DNA from: Enterobacter asburiae
Lineage (GTDB): Bacteria; Pseudomonadota; Gammaproteobacteria; Enterobacterales; Enterobacteriaceae
DNA: 64,000 nucleotides
Assembly: GCF_007035645.1 (NCBI RefSeq)
Contig: NZ_AP019632.1
Span: forward strand, 310,001-374,000
Direction: 5' to 3'
The translations under genes and the position numbers were made by a program. The stretch's first letter is position 1. Every line of letters starts with the position of its first letter. The notes under the pieces were generated by a model, which ran no database searches, had not been told where the DNA came from, and saw only the letters and a list, made by a program, of their open reading frames with translations. Positions 1-9,126 of the stretch are shown here, piece after piece.

Positions 1-73
1 TTACGGCTACGCAAAAGACCAGGCGGAAAAAGAAGTGGGCGACTGGGAAAAACGCAACGACTACCGCTGGTAA
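1..73 (+). CDS. yjbJ: YjbJ, CsbD-family stress protein (3' end only)
   Basis: Only the last 23 codons and the stop are inside the window, reading in frame from base 2. The C-terminal segment includes KDQAEKEVGDWEKRN and ends in DYRW. This is nearly the same as the end of E. coli YjbJ, a small, abundant, stress-induced soluble protein of the CsbD family whose biochemical role is unknown. In K-12 yjbJ also lies just upstream of zur, so the gene order supports the call. The start is outside the window. Confidence 0.93.
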   Translation, partial: YGYAKDQAEKEVGDWEKRNDYRW

Positions 74-112
74 CCGGGCTATACCCGCAAGTACAAGGAA
101 GTACACCCTGAG

Positions 113-138
113 GGCGGCCATGAGCCGCCTTTGCTTTT
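113..138 (+). terminator. Rho-independent terminator after yjbJ
   Basis: Stem GGCGGC, loop catga, stem GCCGCC, followed by TTTGCTTTT. It lies between the stop of yjbJ and the stop of the convergent gene zur. Confidence 0.75.
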
Positions 139-145
139 ACTACTG

Positions 146-658
146 CTAACGCGGTTTTTTCTTCACAAGAATAGAGTGGTCGTGCTGACATGCGTCCTGA
201 TGGCGGCAGGCTTCCACTTCCACGCAGGCAGAGCACAGTCCGTGCGCTTCAATCACGTTATGACGCAGGGCAAAACCCATTTTCGCCGCCAGCGTATGCA
301 TAATATCTTCCACGCCTTCCGCAGCCTCTTCTTTCACCACGCCGCAGCGGTCGCAGATAAACATCGCCGATGTATGGGTGGGCTGATCGAACAGATGGCA
401 CAACACGTAGCTGTTGGTGGACTCAACTTTATGCACGAATCCTTGTTCCAGCAGGAAATCAAGGGCGCGATACACGGTTGGTGGTTTCGCCTGCGGCTCG
501 CTTTCGCGGAGCAGGTCCAGCAGATCGTAAGCGCTGATGGCACCCTGCTGCAGGCTCATCAGACGTAAGACTTCAAGGCGCTGCGGAGTCAGGCGCACAT
601 TGCGTTGCGAACACAGCTTTTCGGCCTGCGCTAACAGCTCTTTTGTGGACTTATCCAT
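146..658 (-). CDS. zur: Zinc uptake regulator Zur (Fur family)
   Basis: A 170-residue zinc-sensing repressor of the Fur family, which in E. coli shuts off znuABC and other zinc-uptake genes when zinc is plentiful. The sequence follows E. coli Zur (171 residues) almost throughout. It has an N-terminal winged-helix domain (NVRLTPQRLEVL, then PTVYRALDFLLEQGFVHKVE) and a C-terminal metal-binding and dimerisation domain with the Cys pair CDRCG, the histidines of HTLAAKMGFALRHNVIEAHG, and a second Cys pair CSACVE. The tail is rich in His and basic residues. The gene is convergent with yjbJ and divergent from the cupin gene. The 114-base region between the divergent starts contains ATGTTATA, a half-site-like match to the Zur box; this regulatory reading is weak. 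Confidence 0.97.
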   Translation of the reverse strand: MDKSTKELLAQAEKLCSQRNVRLTPQRLEVLRLMSLQQGAISAYDLLDLLRESEPQAKPPTVYRALDFLLEQGFVHKVESTNSYVLCHLFDQPTHTSAMFICDRCGVVKEEAAEGVEDIMHTLAAKMGFALRHNVIEAHGLCSACVEVEACRHQDACQHDHSILVKKKPR

Positions 659-772
659 TTAGCACCCCGGATGTTATAGGACGGAAACCCCCACTTTATC
701 ATGTTCTGGTAAAAACGCCGAGATCCGCCAGTCTGTGCTATACCTGACCCATTGCAAACCGGGAAATAAACA

Positions 773-1261
773 ATGAAAAAACCTGACTGTATTCGACACT
801 GGCGCGACGTTGAAGGCGCGGATGATTCGACCTATCCAGATAGCGATGAGCGTTTTTCTATCGGCGCCCCGTTGGCTCGCAAGCTTGGGCTCGGGCGCAT
901 TGGTATCCATCACGAGCGTTTACCGCCCGGGCGCAGGACGTCCTATCCGCACGCGGAAAGCGATGAAGAAGAGTTCGTTTATGTGCTCGAAGGTCATCCA
1001 GAAGCGTGGATCAATGGCTATTTATGGAAACTTGAACCGGGCGACAGCGTGGGGTTTCCTGCCGGAACCGGTATTTGCCACACCTTTATCAACAACACGG
1101 ACGAAGAGGTGCGGTTACTGGTCGTTGGCGAGGCCAATAAGAAGCACAACCGCATCTACTACCCGCTCAACCCTGTGTATGCCGCCACGCGTGAGGATCG
1201 CTGGGTAGACCACCCGCCCCAGTTTTTTGGACCGCATGATGGAAAACCTGGGAAAAAATAA
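773..1261 (+). CDS. Cupin-domain protein, function unknown
   Basis: 162 residues with a single conserved beta-barrel cupin domain. Cupin motif 1 is visible around residues 60-85 (PHAESDEEEFVYVLEG, with His and Glu in metal-ligand positions). Motif 2 is around residues 97-112 (PGDSVGFPAGTGICHTFIN, with its His). The protein probably binds a metal, but the substrate cannot be read from sequence; relatives include sugar isomerases, dioxygenases and non-enzymatic binders. A ribosome site GGGAA lies 7 bases before the ATG, and a -10-like TATACC sits near 738. It is divergent from zur and is not part of the K-12 zur neighbourhood as I know it. A zinc link is suggested only by position. Confidence 0.8.
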   Translation: MKKPDCIRHWRDVEGADDSTYPDSDERFSIGAPLARKLGLGRIGIHHERLPPGRRTSYPHAESDEEEFVYVLEGHPEAWINGYLWKLEPGDSVGFPAGTGICHTFINNTDEEVRLLVVGEANKKHNRIYYPLNPVYAATREDRWVDHPPQFFGPHDGKPGKK

Positions 1262-1433
1262 TTTCCTCTTCTATAAATATTGAGGGCCGTCACAAAATAT
1301 AACAGGCCGTAAGGGAGTTTTACTTAGGGATAGAAATAGCGGGTCTTTTACTACTTATTCACAGCAATAGTTCGTTCCTGTTTGGGTGATAACAGACAGG
1401 GGTTATTTCATAACAGACTATAACGGGCATACT

Positions 1434-2744
1434 GTGAAAAAAAATTTTAAATTTTCGGTGGTTAGTATCGCTGTTTCCTTGTTTATGGCAAATCAGGCGG
1501 GAGCAGCTAATACCTGGACAGAATCACGTAGCGACGCAATGGGTGGCACTGGCGTTGCCTCCGGGAGCTATGGTAGCGGGGCGTTAATCAACCCCGCGTT
1601 GCTGGCAAAGGCAAAACCGGACGATGATGTGACGGTCATTTTGCCGTCCGTTGGCGTACAGGTAACGGATGAGGACAATCTTCAGGACGAGATTGATACC
1701 ATCAACGACAAAATCAATCACTATAAGGATGTGGTTGATGACCTCACGCCAAGGGAGATCATCACCAATCCGTTAGGTTCCATTAATCAATTCCAGGGCG
1801 CGGCCAAAGATCTGGCCGATGAGCTGGACTATCTCAAGGGTAAAACCGCACGCGCGACGGCAGGTGCAGGGCTTGCCGTGAGTATTCCTAACGATGTGCT
1901 TTCCGTGGCCTTTATGGCGAAAGGCTATGCCCATGGCCGGGTGAGCTCGTCTATCGATCAGCAAGATATTGATTATCTGCGCGGTATTCAACAAAGCAAA
2001 GTGGTGGCTGCCGGTGTTGCCCTGGACGCTGCGCTGAACGGCACGGATCAGATCACTAAAAATCTCAACTCAACGGCGTCTGGCCGGGCAGCGATTGTGT
2101 CCGACTATGGTGTTGCCGTTGCCCGTCAGTTTGACCTCGGCGGCGTCCCGGTTTCCGTGGGCGTGACGCCAAAACTGCAAAAAACCTGGGTCTATAACTA
2201 CACCACGTCAATCTACGATTACGACAGTAACAAGTGGAACGACAGCCGCTACCGCACGGACGACACGGGCTTTAACGTCGATGCCGGTATTGCGGCTGAT
2301 TTCGGCGAACACTGGACGGTTGGCGTGAGCGGTCAAAACCTGATGTCGCGCGATATCGACACCAAAGATATCCGTATCCGCAATGGCCGGACGGGAGAAG
2401 TGGTGAGCTACAAAGACACCTACCAGATCCGTCCGCTGGTGACCGCCGGCGCCGCCTGGCATAACGACCTGGTGACGCTGACCGCCGATGGCGATCTGAC
2501 GGAAACCAAAGGCTTCAAGAGCGAAGATACGTCGCAGTACGTTGGCGTCGGTGCCGAGGTTACGCCGCTCAGCTGGCTGGCGGTGCGTGCGGGTTATCGC
2601 GCGGACGTGAAGGGTAACGACAGCAATGTCTTTACCGGCGGTGTCGGTTTCGCACCGTTCAGCACCGTTCATGTTGACCTGATGGGCCTGTACGGTGAGG
2701 ACGAAACCTGGGGTGCCGGGGCTCAGCTGAGCATGACGTTCTAA
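1434..2744 (+). CDS. TraF-like (PF13729-type) outer-membrane beta-barrel protein
   Basis: I place the start at GTG 1434, giving 436 residues. That start puts a clear signal peptide first: basic KKNFKF, a hydrophobic core, then cleavage near NQAGA|A. An in-frame GTG at 1386 would add 16 polar residues ahead of it. The ribosome site is weak for either start. The mature protein has SRSDAMGGTGVASG near its N terminus, typical of the family annotated 'conjugal transfer protein TraF' in chromosomes. It then has a helical stretch, a series of alternating amphipathic beta strands, and a terminal Phe (LSMTF) as in Bam-inserted barrels. Despite the family name there are no conjugation genes nearby. An outer-membrane channel related to the FadL/TraF superfamily is the best reading; the cargo is unknown. 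A strong terminator follows. Confidence 0.78.
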   Translation: MKKNFKFSVVSIAVSLFMANQAGAANTWTESRSDAMGGTGVASGSYGSGALINPALLAKAKPDDDVTVILPSVGVQVTDEDNLQDEIDTINDKINHYKDVVDDLTPREIITNPLGSINQFQGAAKDLADELDYLKGKTARATAGAGLAVSIPNDVLSVAFMAKGYAHGRVSSSIDQQDIDYLRGIQQSKVVAAGVALDAALNGTDQITKNLNSTASGRAAIVSDYGVAVARQFDLGGVPVSVGVTPKLQKTWVYNYTTSIYDYDSNKWNDSRYRTDDTGFNVDAGIAADFGEHWTVGVSGQNLMSRDIDTKDIRIRNGRTGEVVSYKDTYQIRPLVTAGAAWHNDLVTLTADGDLTETKGFKSEDTSQYVGVGAEVTPLSWLAVRAGYRADVKGNDSNVFTGGVGFAPFSTVHVDLMGLYGEDETWGAGAQLSMTF

Positions 2745-2750
2745 AGTCCA

Positions 2751-2780
2751 CCGGAGGCGCTGCGCCTCCGGCTTTTCTTT
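2751..2780 (+). terminator. Rho-independent terminator of the TraF-like gene
   Basis: CCGGAGGC, a short loop, GCCTCCGG, then CTTTTCTTT, starting 6 bases after the stop codon. Confidence 0.88.
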
Positions 2781-2826
2781 GTGCTATAGTAGCGCCCCTT
2801 TTCCACCAGATGCTTAAAACTTCGCC

Positions 2827-3822
2827 ATGTCGTCAGAATTACAGACCGCTTTCCCTGCACACCGTTTCTCCATTGCGCCGATGCTCGACTGGACGGACAG
2901 ACACTGCCGCTACTTCCTGCGCCAGCTCTCCCGCCATACGCTGCTGTACACCGAAATGGTGACCACGGGCGCAATCATTCACGGGAAGGGCGACTATCTG
3001 GCCTATAGCGAAGAAGAGCATCCGGTTGCCCTGCAGCTGGGCGGCAGCGATCCGGCCGCGCTGGCGCAGTGCGCGAAGCTGGCGGAAGAACGCGGCTACG
3101 ACGAGATCAACCTGAACGTTGGCTGCCCGTCCGACCGCGTGCAGAACGGCATGTTTGGCGCCTGTCTGATGGGGAATGCACAGCTGGTAGCGGACTGTAT
3201 CAAGGCGATGCGCGATGTGGTCTCCATTCCGGTCACGGTCAAAACCCGTATCGGCATTGACGACCAGGACAGCTACGAATTCCTGTGCGACTTCATCAAC
3301 ACGGTATCCGGGAAAGGCGAGTGTGAGATGTTCATCATCCACGCGCGAAAAGCCTGGCTCTCCGGCCTCAGCCCGAAAGAGAACCGCGAGATCCCGCCGC
3401 TGGACTATCCGCGCGTGTATCAACTGAAGCGTGACTTTCCGCACCTGACGATGTCCATCAACGGCGGCATCAAGTCGCTGGAAGAGGCCAAAGCGCATCT
3501 GGCGCATATGGATGGCGTGATGGTCGGCCGCGAGGCGTATCAGAACCCGGGCATTCTGGCGACGGTCGATCGCGAAATCTTTGGTATCGAAGGCGCGGAC
3601 ACCGATCCGGTTGCCGTCGTGCGTGCGATGTACCCTTACATTGAGCGCGAGTTGAGTAATGGCACGTATCTCGGCCATATCACCCGCCATATGCTTGGCC
3701 TGTTCCAGGGGATTCCGGGCGCGCGTCAGTGGCGCCGCTACCTGAGCGAGAATGCGCATAAAGCCGGAGCCGATATTGAGGTGCTGGAACATGCGCTGCG
3801 ACTGGTGGCAGACAAGCGATAA
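2827..3822 (+). CDS. dusA: tRNA-dihydrouridine synthase A
   Basis: 331 residues. The FMN/NADPH enzyme reduces U20 and U20a in the D-loop of tRNAs. It follows E. coli DusA from [18 protein letters not shown] to the C terminus and lacks only about 14 poorly conserved N-terminal residues. Visible family marks are the FMN-binding barrel start APMLDWTD, the Cys-bearing loop [17 protein letters not shown] with the catalytic Cys, the [13 protein letters not shown] segment, and [11 protein letters not shown] near the phosphate site. A -10-like TATAGT lies at about 2784, just after the preceding terminator, so the gene is probably transcribed on its own. The ATG at 2827 has little ribosome-site complement. 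Confidence 0.96.
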   Translation: MSSELQTAFPAHRFSIAPMLDWTDRHCRYFLRQLSRHTLLYTEMVTTGAIIHGKGDYLAYSEEEHPVALQLGGSDPAALAQCAKLAEERGYDEINLNVGCPSDRVQNGMFGACLMGNAQLVADCIKAMRDVVSIPVTVKTRIGIDDQDSYEFLCDFINTVSGKGECEMFIIHARKAWLSGLSPKENREIPPLDYPRVYQLKRDFPHLTMSINGGIKSLEEAKAHLAHMDGVMVGREAYQNPGILATVDREIFGIEGADTDPVAVVRAMYPYIERELSNGTYLGHITRHMLGLFQGIPGARQWRRYLSENAHKAGADIEVLEHALRLVADKR

Positions 3823-3850
3823 CTTTCGCTAAAAGTTCGTCAAATTCACC

Positions 3851-3880
3851 ACGCCCTGCGAACGCTCGCGGGGCGTTTTG
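3851..3880 (+). terminator. Rho-independent terminator of dusA
   Basis: ACGCCCTGCGA, loop acgc, TCGCGGGGCGT (one G-T pair), followed by TTTTGCTTT. Confidence 0.85.
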
Positions 3881-3903
3881 CTTTAATAACAACAGGTTAA
3901 TAC

Positions 3904-3919
3904 TGGCATGATTCTTGTA
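3904..3919 (+). promoter_or_regulatory. Sigma-54 promoter of pspG
   Basis: TGGCATGATTCTTGTA carries GG at 3905-3906 and GT at 3917-3918, with the GG-N10-GC/GT spacing of -24/-12 promoters. It lies 40 bases upstream of the pspG start. In E. coli, pspG is transcribed by sigma-54 RNA polymerase under the activator PspF, so site and gene agree. Confidence 0.85.
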
Positions 3920-3958
3920 ATGCTTACTTCATTACTCGGGAACTCGTGGGAGATCACC

Positions 3959-4201
3959 ATGCTGGAACTACTTTTTGTGATTGGCTTTTTTGTCATGCTG
4001 TTAGCGACAGGCGTTTCGCTGCTCGGCATTCTGGCGGCTATCGTGGTGGCGACGGTGGTCATGTTTATTGGCGGACTGTTTGCGCTGACGATCAAACTGT
4101 TGCCGTGGCTACTGCTGGCCATTGCGGTCGTGTGGGTGATTCGGGCGATTAAAGCGCCAAAAGTGCCCAGTTATCAGCGCAATAACCGCTTCCGTTACTA
4201 A
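3959..4201 (+). CDS. pspG: Phage shock protein G
   Basis: 80 residues, the same length as E. coli PspG, starting MLELLFVIGFF. There are two or three membrane segments (about residues 2-22, 24-46 and 48-65), then a basic tail ending in FRY. PspG is an inner-membrane effector of the phage-shock response to envelope stress. An in-frame ATG at 3908 is rejected because it lies inside the sigma-54 promoter; the ATG at 3959 matches the family start. The gene is a one-gene unit between the dusA terminator and the terminator at 4341. Confidence 0.95.
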   Translation: MLELLFVIGFFVMLLATGVSLLGILAAIVVATVVMFIGGLFALTIKLLPWLLLAIAVVWVIRAIKAPKVPSYQRNNRFRY

Positions 4202-4340
4202 GGTATTGAGGGGTTCGTCACATACTTGTAACTTTTCCGGCGGCATGGCTTAGAACAGAATAGGATTTAGTTATCGAATCTGTCACTATGGCTGCCGTTA
4301 AAGAATTCATCGAGCTGTACCCTACATACAGCCGAACTAA

Positions 4341-4380
4341 AAAAAGAAAGGGCTTCCCACGGGAAGCCCAATTTCTTTTT
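4341..4380. terminator. Bidirectional terminator between pspG and qorA
   Basis: A perfect 9-base stem GGGCTTCCC / GGGAAGCCC with a 2-base spacer, flanked by AAAAAGAAA on the left and a T-rich run TTTCTTTTT on the right. It can serve both the plus-strand pspG and the minus-strand qorA. Confidence 0.88.
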
Positions 4381-4385
4381 GGGGC

Positions 4386-5369
4386 TCAGGGAATCAACAA
4401 GCTCGACCCCTGCGTCGCCCGGCTTTCCAGCACCTCATGCGCGCGCTGCGCATCGGTCAGCGCGAATTTCTGCGCATCTGCCACATCCACTTTGATGACG
4501 CCGCTGGCGATCAGCGAGAACAGCTCGTTGCTGGCTTCCTCAAGTTCTTCCCGGTTGGTGATGTATCCTTGCAGGGAAGGGCGAGTCACATACAGCGAAC
4601 CTTTCTGATTCAGAATACCGAGATTAACGCCGGTGACCGCGCCAGACGCATTGCCGAAGCTGACCATCAGACCACGGCGCTGCAGACAGTCCAGCGACGC
4701 TTCCCACGTGTCTTTCCCCACCGAGTCATACACCACGCGCACTTTTTTGCCGCTGGTGATCTCCTTCAGCCGCTCAACAATGCTCTCTTCACGATAGTTA
4801 ATCACCTGCCAGGCGCCCGCCTGCAGCGCGCGCTGCGCTTTTTGTGCATTTCCGACGGTGCCGATCAGCTTCGCGCCCAGCGCCTTTGCCCACTGACAGG
4901 CGATGAGCCCGACGCCACCCGCTGCGGCATGGAACAGGAACTGCTCGTCGGGCTTAATTTCATAGGTTTTGCGCAGCAGGTAGTAAACCGTCAGACCTTT
5001 CAGGAACGAGGCCGCCGCCTGCTCGAAGGAGATAGCGTTAGGCAGCAGGGCGGCTTTATCCGCCGGAACGTTGTGGACGGAGCTGTAAGCGCCCAGCGCA
5101 GACTGCGCGTACACCACGCGGTCGCCCTCTTTAATATGCTTAACCGCGCTGCCCACTTTGACGACGACCCCGGCCGCCTCGGTGCCCAGGCCGCTCGGCA
5201 TTGACGGCGGCGGGTAGAGACCGCCGCGAATATAAGTGTCGATGTAGTTTATGCCTATGGCTTTGTTTTCAACCTGCACTTCGTTTTCGCCAGGCGCGGC
5301 AGGGGTGAACTCCACCGCTTTCAGTACGTCTGGCCCACCGTGTTTCTGGAATTCAATGCGCGTTGCCAT
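4386..5369 (-). CDS. qorA: NADPH:quinone oxidoreductase 1
   Basis: 327 residues, matching E. coli QorA in length and sequence. It belongs to the zinc-free quinone oxidoreductase branch of medium-chain dehydrogenases and reduces quinones by NADPH, probably in the cytosol. The N-terminal GroES-like domain includes GINYIDTYIRGGLYPPP and PSGLGTEAAGVV. The Rossmann fold shows the dinucleotide loop AAAGGVGLIACQWAKALGA at about residues 148-166. The zinc-binding cysteines of alcohol dehydrogenases are missing, as expected for this branch. It is divergent from dnaB, with 66 bases between the two starts. An AGGGAG ribosome site precedes the ATG. Confidence 0.96.
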   Translation of the reverse strand: MATRIEFQKHGGPDVLKAVEFTPAAPGENEVQVENKAIGINYIDTYIRGGLYPPPSMPSGLGTEAAGVVVKVGSAVKHIKEGDRVVYAQSALGAYSSVHNVPADKAALLPNAISFEQAAASFLKGLTVYYLLRKTYEIKPDEQFLFHAAAGGVGLIACQWAKALGAKLIGTVGNAQKAQRALQAGAWQVINYREESIVERLKEITSGKKVRVVYDSVGKDTWEASLDCLQRRGLMVSFGNASGAVTGVNLGILNQKGSLYVTRPSLQGYITNREELEEASNELFSLIASGVIKVDVADAQKFALTDAQRAHEVLESRATQGSSLLIP

Positions 5370-5435
5370 GCTCCCTCCGTAAGAAAAATATGGTAATCTT
5401 TCGACCCACTCTTTATCTCGGTAACTCCATTCACT

Positions 5436-6848
5436 ATGGCAGGAAACAAACCCTTCAACAAACAGACTGAACCTCGCGAGCGTGATTTCCAGGTCGCAGG
5501 GTTAAAGGTCCCGCCGCACTCGATTGAAGCGGAACAGTCGGTGTTGGGCGGTTTAATGCTGGATAACGAGCGCTGGGACGACGTCGCCGAGCGCGTCGTG
5601 GCGGAAGATTTCTACACCCGCCCGCACCGCCACATCTTTACCGAAATGGCGCGTCTGCAGGAGTCGGGCAGCCCAATCGATCTGATCACGCTCGCGGAAT
5701 CGCTGGAGCGCCTTGGTCAGCTCGACAGCTGCGGCGGGTTTGCCTATCTGGCGGAACTGTCAAAAAACACGCCTAGTGCGGCGAACATCAGCGCGTATGC
5801 CAATATCGTGCGCGAACGTGCCGTCGTCCGCGAGATGATTTCGGTGGCGAATGAGATCGCCGAAGCCGGTTTTGATCCACAGGGGCGTACCAGCGAAGAC
5901 CTGCTCGATCTGGCTGAATCCCGCGTCTTTAAAATCGCCGAAAGCCGCGCCAATAAAGACGAAGGTCCAAAAAACATCGCCGATGTCCTCGACGCCACCG
6001 TTGCCCGTATCGAACAGCTGTTCCAGCAGCCGCACGACGGTGTGACCGGGGTAAACACCGGCTATGACGATTTGAACAAGAAAACCGCTGGTCTGCAGCC
6101 GTCGGATTTGATTATCGTCGCCGCGCGTCCGTCGATGGGTAAAACTACCTTTGCGATGAACCTCGTCGAAAACGCGGCGATGTTGCAGGATAAGCCGGTA
6201 TTGATCTTCAGCCTTGAGATGCCCTCCGAGCAGATTATGATGCGTTCTCTGGCGTCGCTGTCGCGCGTGGATCAGACCCGAATTCGTACCGGCCAGCTCG
6301 ATGATGAAGACTGGGCGCGCATTTCCGGCACCATGGGCATTCTGCTGGAAAAACGTAACATCTATATCGATGACTCCTCCGGCCTGACGCCGACGGAAGT
6401 GCGCTCCCGCGCGCGCCGTATCGCCCGTGAACACGGCGGCATCGGCCTCATCATGATCGACTACCTTCAGCTGATGCGCGTCCCGTCGCTTTCCGACAAC
6501 CGTACGCTTGAAATTGCGGAGATTTCCCGCTCGCTCAAGGCGTTAGCCAAAGAGCTGCACGTACCGGTCGTCGCGCTGTCGCAGCTGAACCGCTCTCTGG
6601 AACAACGTGCCGACAAGCGCCCGGTCAACTCTGACCTGCGTGAGTCCGGCTCCATCGAGCAGGATGCCGACTTAATCATGTTTATCTACCGTGATGAGGT
6701 TTATCACGAGAACAGCGACCTGAAAGGGATCGCCGAAATTATTATTGGTAAACAACGTAACGGCCCAATCGGGACGGTGCGTCTGACCTTTAACGGACAG
6801 TGGTCGCGTTTCGACAACTATGCCGGTCCTCAATATGATGATGAGTAA
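5436..6848 (+). CDS. dnaB: Replicative DNA helicase DnaB
   Basis: 470 residues. DnaB is the hexameric 5'-3' helicase loaded by DnaC that drives the replication fork and stimulates primase. The N-terminal DnaG-binding domain (SIEAEQSVLGGLMLDNERWDD onward) is followed by a linker and the RecA-like motor domain. The P-loop ARPSMGKTTFA lies at about residue 230, Walker B is LIMIDYLQLM, and the arginine-finger region contains SDLRESGSIEQDAD. It is nearly identical to E. coli DnaB and shows no intein. The ribosome site ahead of ATG 5436 is weak. alr follows after 16 bases, so the two may share a transcript. Confidence 0.98.
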   Translation: MAGNKPFNKQTEPRERDFQVAGLKVPPHSIEAEQSVLGGLMLDNERWDDVAERVVAEDFYTRPHRHIFTEMARLQESGSPIDLITLAESLERLGQLDSCGGFAYLAELSKNTPSAANISAYANIVRERAVVREMISVANEIAEAGFDPQGRTSEDLLDLAESRVFKIAESRANKDEGPKNIADVLDATVARIEQLFQQPHDGVTGVNTGYDDLNKKTAGLQPSDLIIVAARPSMGKTTFAMNLVENAAMLQDKPVLIFSLEMPSEQIMMRSLASLSRVDQTRIRTGQLDDEDWARISGTMGILLEKRNIYIDDSSGLTPTEVRSRARRIAREHGGIGLIMIDYLQLMRVPSLSDNRTLEIAEISRSLKALAKELHVPVVALSQLNRSLEQRADKRPVNSDLRESGSIEQDADLIMFIYRDEVYHENSDLKGIAEIIIGKQRNGPIGTVRLTFNGQWSRFDNYAGPQYDDE

Positions 6849-6864
6849 TTTCTAAGGAATTCAA

Positions 6865-7944
6865 ATGCAAGCGGCAACTGTTGTTATTAACCGCCGCGCT
6901 CTGCGACACAACCTGCAACGTCTGCGTGAACTGGCGCCTGCCAGCAAGCTCGTTGCAGTCGTGAAAGCGAACGCTTACGGACACGGTCTTCTTGAGACCG
7001 CGCGAACGCTCCCCGATGCCGACGCCTTTGGCGTCGCCCGTCTTGAAGAAGCCCTCCGCCTGCGCGCGGGCGGCATTACCCAACCCATTCTGCTCCTCGA
7101 AGGCTTTTTCGAAGCCACAGATTTACCGACCATCGCTGACCAGCATCTGCACACGGCGGTACATAACGAAGAACAGCTCGCCGCACTGGAAACCGCCGAG
7201 CTGAGCGAGCCGGTGACCGCCTGGATGAAGCTCGACACGGGCATGCACCGTCTGGGCGTGCGTCCGGAAAGCGCGGAAGCGTTTTATCAGCGCTTATGCC
7301 GGTGCAAAAACGTGCGCCAGCCGGTGAATATCGTCAGCCACTTCGCCCGCGCCGATGAGCCCGAGTGCGGTGCGACCGAGCGCCAGCTGGATATCTTTAA
7401 CACCTTCTGCGAAGGCAAGCCGGGGATGCGCTCGATTGCGGCATCCGGCGGTATTCTGCTGTGGCCGCAGTCGCACTTCGACTGGGCGCGACCGGGCATC
7501 ATTCTCTACGGCGTGTCGCCGCTGGAGAACAAACCCTGGGGGCCGGACTTTGGCTTCCAGCCGGTCATGTCGCTGGTCTCTAACCTGATTGCCGTGCGTG
7601 ACCATAAAGCGGGCGAGCCGGTGGGCTACGGCGGTACCTGGACCAGCGAGCGTGATACCCGTCTCGGAGTGGTGGCGATGGGCTATGGTGACGGCTATCC
7701 GCGCGCCGCGCCGTCGGGTACGCCGGTTCTGGTCAACGGTCGCGAGGTGAAGATCGTCGGCCGCGTGGCGATGGACATGATTTGTGTCGATCTGGGGCCT
7801 GAAGCCCAGGATAAGCCCGGCGACGATGTCGTGATGTGGGGTGAAGGTTTGCCCGTCGAACGCATTGCTGAAATTACGAAAGTGAGTGCTTACGAACTTA
7901 TCACGCGCCTGACGTCAAGGGTTGCGATGAAGTACATCGACTGA
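6865..7944 (+). CDS. alr: Alanine racemase, biosynthetic
   Basis: 359 residues, the same length as E. coli Alr. The PLP enzyme makes D-alanine for peptidoglycan. The PLP lysine is in [10 protein letters not shown] (K34). The second catalytic residue, a Tyr from the C-terminal domain, is in the [10 protein letters not shown] segment. The [12 protein letters not shown] terminus is typical. It has an AAGGAA ribosome site and starts 16 bases after dnaB, as in K-12. In K-12 the next gene is tyrB; here about 5.3 kb of accessory sequence intervenes. Confidence 0.97.
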   Translation: MQAATVVINRRALRHNLQRLRELAPASKLVAVVKANAYGHGLLETARTLPDADAFGVARLEEALRLRAGGITQPILLLEGFFEATDLPTIADQHLHTAVHNEEQLAALETAELSEPVTAWMKLDTGMHRLGVRPESAEAFYQRLCRCKNVRQPVNIVSHFARADEPECGATERQLDIFNTFCEGKPGMRSIAASGGILLWPQSHFDWARPGIILYGVSPLENKPWGPDFGFQPVMSLVSNLIAVRDHKAGEPVGYGGTWTSERDTRLGVVAMGYGDGYPRAAPSGTPVLVNGREVKIVGRVAMDMICVDLGPEAQDKPGDDVVMWGEGLPVERIAEITKVSAYELITRLTSRVAMKYID

Positions 7945-7958
7945 GACTCGCAGATAGT

Positions 7959-7987
7959 CGTCCAACGGCATTAGCTGCCGTTGGACG
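7959..7987. terminator. Long hairpin between convergent alr and hydrolase genes
   Basis: Perfect 12-base stem CGTCCAACGGCA / TGCCGTTGGACG with loop TTAGC. No T-run follows on either strand, so it is not a classical intrinsic terminator. It could still stabilise or end both convergent transcripts. Confidence 0.55.
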
Positions 7988-7995
7988 CGTAACGC

Positions 7996-9126
7996 TTATT
8001 TCAACACGTTATAGATCGCCTGATTAGTCAAATAATCCGACGCGAGCCCTGACTCCGGACTGAAGCGCGAACCCTGGATGGACGAGAACCGTTTTCCGGT
8101 GCTGCCCAACGAGACATAACGCTCCCCCCCATCGTTTTCCGAAATGGTGTACACCGTTTTCTGCATTTCGGCGAATAGCGGAGCGTTACGCTGAATGGCC
8201 TGATGCAATTCCAGCAGCTGCACTCCATCCAGATTGAGCTTTTTATCCAGCGTGACGCCCCATCTTTGCAGGCAAACTTCGGCGAAATGACGCACGATCG
8301 TGCCGGGCTCATGGACCACTTTTTCCCCGCTATTCCCATTGGCCGAAGCATTCCCTACCAGCGTAGCGTGGCGACCAGACATGGGATAAATATGGACTTT
8401 TGTCGCGCTATCGGTCTGTGGAATGACGCACGAGAAACCTTTTGATCGCTCATGTCTGGCATAGAAAGCCACATACTCCTTCACGTTGCTGCCCAGAGTG
8501 ACTTTGTCCGCCTGGAAATTACCCATACCCGGAACCGGATCGACCGCAAAAATATTCACCGGAATCGTCGTTAAAAGGGGATCGGCAAGCATTGCATTGG
8601 CAAGCATATGGCAGCTAATTCCGCCCCGGCTCCACCCAACAAGGTTCACCTGAGTGGGCAGGATCTGACCCTGGCGGAAGGTTTTGATGATTTGCTGCTG
8701 CAGCGCCTGCTGGGTCACTTTACGATCGCCATAGTCATATTTGCGCCACCAAAATGAGCCGGTAACCTCAACGTCCTGAATCGGTACACCCGCCTTTTTA
8801 AGCTGCTCATAGTTTTCTTTTGTGAGCTTCTCACGCTGCCAGTCAACGTGTCCTTTGATAATATTGATCGCATGCTGAACATTCTCATTCCAGCCGCTGC
8901 CCAGAAGCTGGGCGCGAAGCTGAGAATATTCTCCGCTTTTGACCCAAAGCTCATCGCTTTGTAGATTGCCGCTCCCCGGGCCATCAAGAATGACCCATTC
9001 GGCGAACTCTTTACCCTTGTTATTGGCTGCCAGAGAAGAGATGAGCTCGCCGTTCCAGTAATTAGCATGAGACTCATCAAATTTATTAGATCCAGTACCA
9101 CAGAAATACACTGTTAGTATTGTCAT
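7996..9126 (-). CDS. Alpha/beta-hydrolase-fold protein, DUF2235/Tle1-like organisation, possible lipase effector
   Basis: 376 residues from the ATG at 9126. I prefer this start to the ATG 12 bases upstream because AGGTC sits 6 bases before it. The N terminus MTILTVYFCGTGSNKFDES resembles the 'FxDGTGN' opening of DUF2235 (Tle1-type) phospholipases. A nucleophile elbow GWSRGG places Ser166 at the centre of a GxSxG motif. An acid candidate is Asp196 in AVDPVPG, and His253 in SGRHATL completes a plausible triad. There is no signal peptide or membrane segment. No VgrG, PAAR, Hcp or immunity gene is next to it, so an effector role is inference. It is convergent with alr and divergent from an orphan regulator. 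The gene is absent from the K-12 locus. Confidence 0.65.
   Translation of the reverse strand: MTILTVYFCGTGSNKFDESHANYWNGELISSLAANNKGKEFAEWVILDGPGSGNLQSDELWVKSGEYSQLRAQLLGSGWNENVQHAINIIKGHVDWQREKLTKENYEQLKKAGVPIQDVEVTGSFWWRKYDYGDRKVTQQALQQQIIKTFRQGQILPTQVNLVGWSRGGISCHMLANAMLADPLLTTIPVNIFAVDPVPGMGNFQADKVTLGSNVKEYVAFYARHERSKGFSCVIPQTDSATKVHIYPMSGRHATLVGNASANGNSGEKVVHEPGTIVRHFAEVCLQRWGVTLDKKLNLDGVQLLELHQAIQRNAPLFAEMQKTVYTISENDGGERYVSLGSTGKRFSSIQGSRFSPESGLASDYLTNQAIYNVLK

Noticed and set aside
4288..4608. Plus-strand 106-codon open frame after pspG
   Set aside because: It runs through the pspG/qorA terminator and into qorA antisense; no coding signals.
7959..7987. Intrinsic terminator for alr
   Set aside because: The stem is perfect, but no T-run follows on either strand; kept only as a hairpin of uncertain role.
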